From NCBI RefSeq assembly GCF_000003815.2, contig NC_049981.1, positions 10,820,793 to 10,876,603 on the forward strand: 55,811 nt of DNA. The letters are read 5' to 3'. Numbering within the stretch: the stretch's first letter is position 1; the number at the start of each line of letters is the position of its first letter. The position numbers and the translations under genes are program-made. The notes under the pieces were generated by a model, which was not told the DNA's origin, did not search any database, and saw only the letters and a list, made by a program, of their open reading frames with translations. Below, piece after piece: positions 46,869-55,811 of this stretch. This stretch comes from Branchiostoma floridae. Taxonomy: Eukaryota > Chordata > Leptocardii > Amphioxiformes > Branchiostomatidae.

Positions 46869-48490
46869 CTAATGAATCAACTTGAAGTGCAGTTCGTCGT
46901 CGTAAAAACTCGGCGATGTGACTTGTGTGTTGTATGGGGACAGGGGTTGATGGTAGACCGACGAGACTTTGGGCGGCGTACGGTCCAAACCTGGTATGTC
47001 GAACATGGAGTGGGGAACGGTTGCCAAAGGACTGTCGGGGGCGAAGTCGTCTGGGAGGGACGGGAGCTCACCGCGAATGTCCGGGATCGAGTCAATATAG
47101 CTCGGGAAGAAGTCCATGCAGTCTCCGAGGGGGAAGGCAGCGGAGTTGTTGGGAGGGGAGGCGGGGTGCATGGCGGGGACGTCGTCAGGAAGGAGCGGTG
47201 TGGCGCACTCCACACACTTGCACAGCGGTCTGTGTGTCAGCTGAGTGTTCGGGAGAACAGTTCTGAAGAGAGGCGAGTTCTTGGTGTTTGTTACCGTGCA
47301 CAGCTCGTTGGTTTTCCCGGTGTTCCTGCCGGGCACACGCGTGTGGATTGCCGGTGCGCGCGTGTCCAGCACAGCGCCGGGTCCAGGGGTCCCCTCCCCC
47401 GCTCTCGGGGCCGGTTGCTCCAATTTCCCGGCGGCAGCTCTGAACGGCGACGCCAGCTCACACAAATCGATGAACTCCATGCTCGACTCGGAAGCGGAAC
47501 TCTCAGTGCTGTCGATGGGGCTTCCGCCGAGCTGCCACCCGACTTCCGACGCTTTGTCCTCGTCGTCCCCCGTACCCCAGAGGCTGAGCTCCTCGGGAGA
47601 CATCACCATCTCCCCCGAGGCCGGGTCCCCGGGCGCCCGCTCCAGCTCCTCCTGCAGGTACTTGATGTAGCGAACGGCGAAACGGAGGATGAGCTTCTTC
47701 GGCAGCCGTTTCTCCTGGCTCAACTGGAGCCTCTCCGGTAACTTGTCTTGGAGTTCCGCAAAGGCTTGGTTGAAAACCTATAAAGAAAACCAATAAAACC
47801 GTTTTAGCATCAAAAGTCACAAACATTTGAGGTACATAATTTCGGTCCTTGGATCACAATATGTTCGTTTAGATTTCTATTAGAAACAAAAATACATAAA
47901 CGCAAGAAATGCCCTCCATACAGTCACACGTAATAAATAATAACTACAAACTTTAACTTTAACTTTAGCTTTGGGGATATAGAAAAAGAAAGTAATACTA
48001 GTACTATATCGGCAAAAGAACTCTTCTAAAGCAAGAAGAAACCGCCGTTTTTGCACAAGCAATGATCACATTCAATGTTGTTCCTGTCATCAGCTTGAAC
48101 GAAGTGAAAGTCACCCTTTTAGCAAAATTGTAACATAAACAGTTAGATTGTAGAAAGTCTTCTTCACTCAAAATAAGTACATCACTAAAAGAAAAGGTTT
48201 ATTCTTACCACAAGTCTTTCTCTCTCCTTGACGGCAGCGTTCGGCCTCGGCCTGTACTTGTACGGGTATTTCTTCTTCGGTTTGGGCACTTTCTGCTCTT
48301 CTCCCTCAGCGGACTGCTTCTTGGTCTTCTTCTCGGCGCAGTCTTTCGCGTTCTTCTTCGGCGTCTTCTTCGCCTTCCGCCGACGCTTCTTGGGCGGCTC
48401 CACGGTCCTGTCCTCGGTGGGGAGGACGGGGATGTCGTCGGAGTCAGGCTCCGAGCGTTTCCCTCTCCTTTCTCGCAGTTCGACCGGCAT
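46869..48490 (-). CDS. divergent group-A bHLH transcription factor
   Basis: Two phase-0 exons on the minus strand, 48490-48209 and 47777-46869, give 396 residues. The N-terminus is strongly basic (KKRRRKAKKTPKK and KPKKKYPYKY). The bHLH, residues about 81-140, spans the intron: NAAVKERERLV, then VFNQAFAELQDKLP as helix 1, a loop with EKRLPKKL, and ILRFAVRYIKYLQEEL as helix 2. Spacing fits the Twist/Fer/PTF1-type group, where the basic region normally reads ANVRERxRM. Here the Asn and first Arg are replaced (AAVKERERL), while the base-contacting Glu and the later Arg remain. The long Pro/Ser-rich C-terminus holds a cysteine cluster (CKCVEC) and ends in YDDELHFKLIH. It should dimerise and bind E-box-like DNA; orthology is unclear. 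Confidence 0.85.
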
Positions 48491-48915
48491 GTCTTCACTT
48501 TAGGATGTGCTCTCAAGAACTGAGCTGATTCGGAGATGCGCGGTCAGATTTTATGGTCTTGACACCGCGGGTGTTCGCGGTCACTTTTCTGTCTAGAGAT
48601 ATCGGCGGTGAAGTCTTTGTTGTCAGGGTCCCTACCGAGCCGTTGACAATACCAGAGGATTCTATCGTCCATAATTCCCTGTTGTTTGTCTTGAGGCATC
48701 AGGAACGACACGCGACAAATTGAGCCCTGGTGACAAGTGGACGGCGAGCGCTCTGATTGGTCCACGCACCGAGATGGTGACGAGCTATCAGCGACTCGCT
48801 CTTTTTGAGAACTCGTCGGGAAAAATCACGATTTCTACCGAAAGGGAGGTGACAACGTGGGAAACCTATCTCATCGTGGGAACCAATATTTCCCACTATA
48901 TATTTAAAAAAGAAT

Positions 48916-49398
48916 ATGCAAAACTTTCCCAAAAGATCGAAAGAAAACGAAGCTCTTTTTTCAGGAGTGGTCCCTTGTTGGGGCGTTATACTAGTAGTAT
49001 TAATTACTAGTTCAACTGTAATCTCCTGTGTTGGTTTTATGGGGGGTATTTGTTGGGTTTACAACCGCGATCCTTTTGAGGTTAGATTAGGCCGAATCCA
49101 CAGGGATTCTGACTCTGAGGAAGTGGTTGAAAGAGTCGCTCTTTCTTCTTTTTGTTTCGAAACAAAATTAGCTGTATGGAATAGTGATACGGAAACCTTT
49201 GAAGACCTTTACTATATACTAAAAAGCTGGAATCAAAACCAGAAGATGAAGTTTGTCTCTACACGATATTTCGTGACGAAAAGTATCAGATTAAAAAAGA
49301 TGTCTGACATAATATTACATTATAATCTATATTTCAAATTGAACGAGATTGAACCCATTTCTATGACGGCCTTCATAAAGTTTATACATCAATTTTAG
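48916..49398 (+). CDS. 160-residue ORF with one membrane segment (uncertain)
   Basis: A single-exon frame divergent from the bHLH gene. It has a hydrophobic segment (GVILVVLITSSTVISCVGF) at about 23-50, then a charged region. A TATA-like ACTATATATTTAAAA lies 10-25 bp upstream of the ATG, too close for a normal leader. The last part lies in a local duplication (49310-49395 resembles 49490-49560), which argues for a chance frame in repeat-derived DNA. No family was recognised. Confidence 0.2.
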   Translation: MQNFPKRSKENEALFSGVVPCWGVILVVLITSSTVISCVGFMGGICWVYNRDPFEVRLGRIHRDSDSEEVVERVALSSFCFETKLAVWNSDTETFEDLYYILKSWNQNQKMKFVSTRYFVTKSIRLKKMSDIILHYNLYFKLNEIEPISMTAFIKFIHQF

Positions 49399-49563
49399 CA
49401 ACAAAAATCAAGTTTTTGTTTATTTCCCAAACATTTCTAATTCGTCAAGTTGTAAAAACAAATCTGGAAATTGTCTTTAAAATGTCTAAATCATACTTAT
49501 TATAATCTATACTTCAAATTGAACCCAGTTCTATGACGGCCTTTGTCAAGTTTATTCATTCGT
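49310..49563 (+). repeat. local direct duplication
   Basis: TTATAATCTATAYTTCAAATTGAAC and CTATGACGGCCTTYRT occur in the same order near 49318-49375 and 49498-49545. Confidence 0.8.
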
Positions 49564-49968
49564 TTCTTTGGTTATTTCCCAAACCTCTCTAGTTCTACTT
49601 CGTAAGTTATTGTGAAATTTAGAGAGGAGGAGCCTGGGAGAGAGATGCTAATTGGTGCCTAGTACATAGTGTTCCTGCTGTATCTTTGTTCTAAAGATAA
49701 ACATGAAATAAAAGATTTTTCAGTTGTTGTTTAATATTTTTTACTTTCTTCACGATCTTTTTCAAAGTTTCGCCATCTTATTCCAAGGAGCTCCTTGCTT
49801 ATTCAGACTGTCTTCTCACATTATACGTTCAATGGATTCAATGGAAGACCGCTATGTAATAAAAACTTTGTGGCTTTGAATTGAAGAAAGAGGTGGCGAT
49901 TTTGAAGCCTCTCAGGCCAGACGTCCTTCGCACGTTTGACTTCCGATAACCTCTTCTTTGTCTGATAC

Positions 49969-50173
49969 TATAACCTCCAAGCAGATGTCCGGATTAGTGT
50001 TTTACGTGTTTTGAGACTTTTCATACTATGTGGTAAATGTAGTGGTCTGCGTTTTTCTCTATCTTCCTCCGCTGAAATGGTGCACAACGAAAGATATGTA
50101 CTAGATGTCACAAAACAGACGTTAAACACTACGACATAGCTAGCTGGAGTCTTACATCTGCTTGGAGATTATA
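49969..50173. repeat. 205-bp MITE, CTCCAAGCAGA family
   Basis: TATAACCTCCAAGCAGATGT (49969-49988) and the complement of TATAATCTCCAAGCAGATGT (50154-50173) match at 19 of 20 positions. Internal arms around TAGTGTTTWACGT add to the foldback. Part of the interior (AGTGTTTTACGTG) recurs near 53838. Confidence 0.9.
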
Positions 50174-53100
50174 GATTATGATAATCCTGCATTCGCACCT
50201 TCACTGCACAGAGACAAGACACGGGGACTACGATCAGAATAGAAACCCAACAAAAATGCCTGATACTTGCTGGCGAAAAGATTGAACAAGCGGCCGCGGT
50301 TTATACTACGGATGATGTTGCAATTGCCCAGGCTATTAGATTGTGGTAGACTTTAGGTATGGTATTTTTTGCGCCTTCCTGCATTCTCCGTTGATATCTT
50401 CAGCCTTATAAATTGGCTCCCTAAAGATGCAATACCGACATTGGCCGCATGATGCGCGCGCTCACAGGGTAAAGAAAGAGAGATCTCGACTCATGTGATG
50501 TCAGAGATGTTTCAAGGAGCTCAAACAACGATTTATATAGCTATTAATTGATGTCTAACTCCACTGTTTTTAACAACAAAACAACAGAATAGGATAAGGG
50601 GTAAACTCAAAAGCGAAAATCAATGTTTGGCAGATTATGAGTAAATGATGGATTTGATCAACATGGATTGGTGGGATTTGTTTTATCTAAAATTCTAAGA
50701 AGCCGTTTTTTTTTCTAACGAAAGGGGAACAGTTTTTAATCCAGGCTAGCGAAGTCGCAACAGCCCGCACCAGAAAATCTATTTATCAAACGATGCACAA
50801 AAAAATGCCAAAAATAAACTTTAACGTACATGAGATGAAACAAAAATCAATAGCGAGAGGGGGGATAGCTCTTGTAAATAAGGCACGTTGTAGCGTGATG
50901 TTGTATGACGTTATTCACCAAGCAGAGGTCTGGCTCCGGCTGCTTTTTAATAGTTGGCATTTTTTCGGGCTCTCTATTTTGTCAGGTTTTCTTTTTGTCA
51001 CTTTGCTCAGTTTTGCTGCAAGAAAATGCCCGATGGCTAGTTGCAAACAAAGTAAAACAGTGTTATACAGCGTTCACAAATAAGGTTAACGAAACATGCA
51101 ACATTAGCCTCTCAGTGGCCTTTTTCGGCTCATAATACACTTTTGCTGGCCATTTCTAATTGCCGGCCAATGAATCAGCGACGGCCCAAAAGGGAAATGA
51201 CATCTATTCTAAATCTATCTGATGAGTTTTATCTTTTATTTTGACTGATTTTCACAGATAATGTTGGGCGACTTATCAGGGACAAGAAACGCATAAAAGG
51301 ACGTCAAAAACCAACAAAAGCCTATCTTTAGCTCGGAGAGTAGAATGACGTATGGATTTCCAATAAAATGTCGTCTGACTCTGACAGACACAGCAGGAGG
51401 TGGGGAGGGGGTGTGTACGGGGCGGGCGATGACGTCAGTGGAGCATACCAATCAGGAGTGAGGAGGTTTCACAACACCATTATCTGTCTTGTTATGTCAG
51501 TGATATTTCCAAGTGATGACGTTCTTTACATTCCGTTGTCCTCAGAATATAAAGCTAGATTAATTTCAGTAACGTTACCTTCTTGCAACACTTTTAAAAA
51601 TGAATCTTAGGAATCAAGGTATATGGGCGAAAACATAATCTTCTTACAATCCAAGCTCAAGTACATATGGGGCATGTGTAAGGTGTGTAAGGTTTCTGCG
51701 CACACCCCTTAATACGATTATGAATGGTACGGTCCCGAGAATGTAATCGCAGGCCGGGTAAGGTGAACCATTCGGAGACACCGGTGACCAATTAGGTTGG
51801 GCTATACGTGGGGCTTGCCTGATTTAATTATCTCCGTGTGTGTATCTGTGGGTTACCCCCACCTTGGTATTCCACTTGACTGTGTTGCGGCAGGTGGTGT
51901 CTGTACGCCGTGTCTACGTGCGGGCCGTGCCGTGTCACCTTGGCTACGGGCGAACGTAGATCACACACAGGGGCGTTCGCTGCACGACCGACCGCACAAA
52001 TTAAGGACGGACATTACAACTGACCTTTAAGGGAGCCTGACCTTCACAATTTAAAGGAGCCACCAGAGAGAAAGTAAGTGGACACAGTCTGATTGTGTAA
52101 CATTTTTGTTCAGACAATACAGCATCCTTGATTATTTCATAATCAGCGAATGTCGCAACATAGCAACCGTTTTTATTGCCATCACAGCTCGTATTCGAGT
52201 TGCAAATATTATATGTATACAATCATACAGACAATATATACATGTATAGGGGTCAATCTATCACCTTTGCGTTTTCTCATGATTTTATAATATTGTTGGC
52301 ATTCTGTCATCTTTACCCTTTTTCTAGAACTGTATCACAATGATATACTTGAAGACAAAAAAGATGACATTAAACACATACTGCGCCATTGCGCACTAAC
52401 TTTAGGTGGGCAAATATTACATGTCTTTCGTATCTTGTGCAGAAATTTTCCACCCCAACGTTTCTTGCCAAATGCCGTCTTCCACGCGTAGTTACTACAT
52501 TGTCTCTTTGAGATAATTTCAAATGATAAATGTGTCCGAGTTGTCAAGAAGGAAGCCATGGTCTACAGTGCAAATTTCACAAAGATGTCATAATGATTTC
52601 AAATGGGCACAATCCCAGTACATGTAGCTGTGATATTTTTTAAAACAAATGATCATCCACTGTTATGGTAAATATTATGGTTATAAGAGAAGGTGATGGA
52701 TAATATAGAAGCACATAAAGCGTTAGAGTCAATAATAGCGACGACATTTAGTTGAACTTGAGCTAGACAGCCAACCTTCACCCTAAACATGTCAGGATCA
52801 TATTTTATTACCCTACTGCAGGAATCCGTAGAGTCGCCGGCAAGTCACGCGCACACTCGTGACATAGCTACAAGCATGATTGACAGCAACGTTGCACGAT
52901 TATGACGCAGTTCCATACATCCTGGGGCTTAGGTCTACATCGTTGCTATGACAACGCGCATTGATTTTTCCCTGCGACAGAGGGTGATAAGATACAGTGC
53001 AGAGAAGAGTAGTTTTAAATATTGAGAGGGAAATTAGTCCGTCATGTTCCATTCCCTCAGAAAAGGAGTGGATATAAAAGAAGACAACAATCTTATTCTT

Positions 53101-53266
53101 TGGCATTTACTTGCGGAAACAGTTCAATATGGGCACTTCAAAATAGATAATGGATCGACTTCCTGCAGACAAAACACAGTGAAGCGTGTGTGTTATCGAT
53201 TCCACGTTATCTCTTTGGTTCATACTTCGCAATTTTCTTCGCCGAGCCCTTTCCTCACCCGCCATA

Positions 53267-53500
53267 ACTCTAACCGTTCCCAGTACCCACTAGCTTTGCT
53301 GTAGACGCTAATCATACCCGTATGAACTCTATATAAACCCGCACAAGGCCCAAGTGAGGTGATACACTTGTCTCAAGCAATTTCATTTGCAAAGATTGTT
53401 ATAATAACTATAAACAGTACTCCCTCGGCATTTTACTTCTAACCCTTTCCGTACCCATTAGTTTTGTTTGCAGACACTCATCATTTCCGAATGAACTCTC
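53267..53500 (+). repeat. diverged direct duplication, 174-bp offset
   Basis: TAACCGTTCCCAGTACCCAC...GTATGAACTCT (53267-53326) and TAACCCTTTCCGTACCCATT...GAATGAACTCT (53441-53500) are homologous. Confidence 0.7.
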
Positions 53501-54006
53501 GGCTCCCGTACTTAAGCTGTTGAGAACGCGGGTAATGCTAAAAAATCGATCCCTTGTGTAACCGGGCATGTCTGCAGCCCGTTATAGTAAGGTGACATTG
53601 GGGTGAAGTGCGCCGGCTAAATATAACCGCCAAGCTTTGATATTGGAACCACTTGTGTCCTGAAGCGGGGAACTGTTTTCTCATGCCAGTAGGTCACACG
53701 AACCTAGAGAAGGTTGCAAAGAAAACCCCTTTTTTTTCTTACAGGTATTTATTTAGAGTTGGAAATTACGGATGTGTGTCCGGGTTCTAACAATAGATAA
53801 TCTCTATTTGGCAATAGATGTTTAGATCCGGCTCAGTGTTTTACGTGAGTTGCGTTTTGTCACCAGTGCTAATTTTCTCAATGTAATGCCGTGCAACTCT
53901 CACAAATTAGCTCATAACCTAGGCCTTAAGAGCTATCTACCACACGAAAATGATAGGCTTGGCATGTGCCATGTCCAGAACACTAGATATTGAACCCGGA
54001 AGTTCT

Positions 54007-54189
54007 GCTGCAGTACCATAACAAACCGATAGGGGGCCCAGAACCTAATAATTTTTAGGTCTTCTAGGTCTTCTCAAGACCTGCCCTGATACTGAATATT
54101 AATACAATCCACCCAGGTGGGTTATAATGGTCTATAGTTCCACAAACCCACAAACGCTACTCAAAACATAACCTCCTGGGCGAAAGTAG
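54007..54189 (+). repeat. dispersed repeat related to 35467-35689
   Basis: Same ends as the copy in the SLC22 intron, in the same orientation, with a different middle. Confidence 0.6.
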
Positions 54190-54623
54190 AGTAATATGAT
54201 CAGAAAATGAAAACGTAACTTTCACTTAATTTGATGTTATTTGCGCAAGAATTATTCAAGTTATGCTGCTTTACTTTTTTATTTCGGGCATAATCGTCTA
54301 ATTTGCATAAATTTGCATAAAGAGCCCTAGAACCATGATGTCCCACCTGGACCATAGAACAACATACCTTAAAATGATCGGGAGACACCAAGCTATCATT
54401 CTATGACAGTGAACTGATTATGTACTGGGTATGCTACGAAACTACATTTCTAGGCCTCTTCTGAGAATCTTCTCCCGGACTATAATGGCCATATGACGAG
54501 AGTGACCCGCTTTCCTTTATTTGCTTTCGGTGTAATAATAAGGCTTGGTCGGTCGTTTGCTTCGCTCACTCAGTGGTTGGTTCATCGATGGTTACATAGA
54601 CCGAACATGCCACGATGATACCG

Positions 54624-54630
54624 TATAAAT
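54624..54630 (+). promoter_or_regulatory. TATA box of the secreted-protein gene
   Basis: TATAAAT lies 71 bp before the ATG at 54695, which would place transcription start near 54655 and leave a leader of about 40 bases. Confidence 0.6.
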
Positions 54631-54694
54631 TAAAGGCAGTCTTGTCACTGTATGAAATATTGAGGACAACTGTACAACCTCTCACAGGGGCACC

Positions 54695-55406
54695 ATGGCA
54701 CGGACAGGTCCCGTCTGCTTATGCGTCATGCTGGTTACCATGGTGATGATCTTGATGACGTCACACGGTCGAAATGCGGATGCGGTTTCCATTGTAAAGG
54801 TGCGTTGTTTGAAGAACGTGCGTTTTGAAGTACATGTACAAAGGCGTTAACTAGTCAAGGGCAGGGATTTAAGTCTATGTAGAAGTGATTCGTAATAAGT
54901 AGAGATATCAGTATTTCCAATATTCATTTGTTTATCAATACTGTAAACCAGGATTTGTCGTGAACAAACTTACAAGTATTAAATCAAATCGACTATAATT
55001 GCGTCCATGGCGCTTGTCAAAAGCGCCGACTTGAGATCAATTGACGTACTGCACGGTAACCAACTATCAATGTGTCATTAGTTTTCCCGTTTTTAATTGA
55101 TACAGAAAAATGACGACAGTCCCAAAGAGCGAGGACAGGGGAGGAGCTCAACACTTCCAGCCGTCTTCAAACAGAAAAGAGTTCACCGAAAACGTTTGTC
55201 AACTTTCAGACTTTCAACTACTTTTGTGACATTTTCGCTGACATGCATATATCGAATTTACGTCATTCCATGTCCATACCCCAGATTTTCAAGACATTTT
55301 CTCTGACAGACAAAATTGTGTTGTCCCATGTAGACTGGCAGGCCTTTGACCAGGCGATATCCAATGCCATAGACGGAACTTCAGACGGAAAGACGCATGT
55401 TGGCAG
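54695..55406 (+). CDS. secreted protein, 5' part (runs off window)
   Basis: Exon 1 (54695-54799) starts in a strong context (CACCATGG) and encodes a signal peptide (MARTGPVCLCVMLVTMVMIL, then MTSHG), with likely cleavage before RNADA. Exon 2 begins at 55106 after TACAG, in phase (KNDDSPKERGQGRS), and most likely ends at 55193; that donor (GTTTGT) is weak. Exon 3 (55310-55406) fits that phase and encodes KIVLSHVDWQAFDQAISNAI and onward, ending at a good donor (GTGAGT). Exon 2 has basic sites (KQKR, HRK) that proprotein convertases could cut. No cysteines follow the signal peptide so far. The pattern suggests a propeptide hormone or cytokine-like ligand, but no family is recognised. The remaining exons lie right of the window. 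Confidence 0.55.
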
Positions 55407-55811
55407 GTGAGTTTATAAGCGATGGCGCAAGGGGGCGCAACATTGATAACGACACCTATCTAGTCCAGAAAGGGTTCAAGGCTGATGGACATGAAGCAGA
55501 ACAAGTTTCAGTGCTATATAAGACCTTAGTCAGTTGTTCAACCTTGCTGATCTCTTCATAAGTTTATGAAGGCACCTTTTTTGGCCAAACATGTTTTTTT
55601 TTCATTCGCAATGATGGCTCACATCAGTTTTGGAGGTCCCATAGAATGTCATCCACATAGTTAAATCAACTTCGCCCAACTCAAGCAACTAGTCCTTGCA
55701 TAAGTCAGGACAGAAATTTTCAAAAGAATTGTTCACTATGTCACTTGTAGCCACCTGATGCAGATATGTGCACAGACAACATGTGCGAACAAATACAAGA
55801 AGATCCATGCA
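55407..55811 (+). other. intron of the secreted-protein gene
   Basis: From the donor at 55407 to the window end no further exon was recognised. Confidence 0.4.

Larger units (their letters stand above)
50174..54623. other. intergenic stretch, no gene recognised
   Basis: Contains a GC-rich patch at 51360-51440 with a TGACGTCA (CRE-like) site, another GC-rich patch at 51850-52070, a direct duplication at 53267-53500 and a dispersed repeat at 54007-54189. No frame over 100 codons has a recognisable domain. Confidence 0.55.

Noticed and set aside
46872-47741. 289-residue plus-strand frame
   Set aside because: It is the antisense shadow of GC-rich bHLH exon 2, which has a clear domain and splice structure.

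Overview
The window looks like a piece of an animal genome, most likely a cephalochordate (amphioxus, Branchiostoma). This is inferred from short-intron genes with GT-AG junctions, a membrane-anchored NHL-propeller gene and a TRIM-NHL gene, an SLC22 carrier, dense foldback elements, and placeholder runs of N. I could not search a database, so the species call is inference.

Layout. 1-2400: small inverted-repeat elements and duplicated flanking DNA. 2405-6488 (-): a five-exon single-pass receptor-like gene with tandem NPMY motifs, a membrane segment and an NHL propeller. 6489-11790: intergenic DNA with repeats. 12269-17018 (+): a 14-or-more-exon gene whose core keeps the acidic and zinc-binding residues of a RAG1-like DDE recombinase at matching spacing, plus an internal SAP domain. 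17500-18730 (-): a three-exon chromodomain and cysteine-knuckle gene, tail to tail with the previous one. 19118-20572: a 157-bp satellite between two assembly gaps. 22079-22288: a retroelement tail. 23598-26362 (-): a three-exon TRIM-NHL E3 ligase. 27924-28095: a stretch that looks like bad sequence. 30478-32101 (-): a 5'-truncated LINE with a clean reverse transcriptase reading frame. 32520-38847 (-): a 12-coding-exon SLC22 transporter. 40149-40368 (-): a candidate secreted-protein exon with a 30-residue duplication. 46869-48490 (-): a two-exon divergent bHLH factor. 54695 to beyond the right end (+): first three exons of an unrecognised secreted protein behind a TATA box.

How the genes relate. 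The genes are mostly unrelated housekeeping, signalling or transport functions. The exception is the pair at 12269-18730. A DDE recombinase-like gene with D, D, CxxC, HxxxxH and E in RAG1-like spacing faces a small gene with a putative methyl-lysine reader. This resembles the convergent RAG1/RAG2 layout, where RAG2 carries a PHD histone reader. Whether the two proteins work together is inference, and no convincing terminal inverted repeats were found around the pair.

The second theme is foldback DNA. At least four elements share the end sequence CTCCAAGCAGA and its complement, and several unrelated hairpins lie in introns and in one 3' untranslated region.
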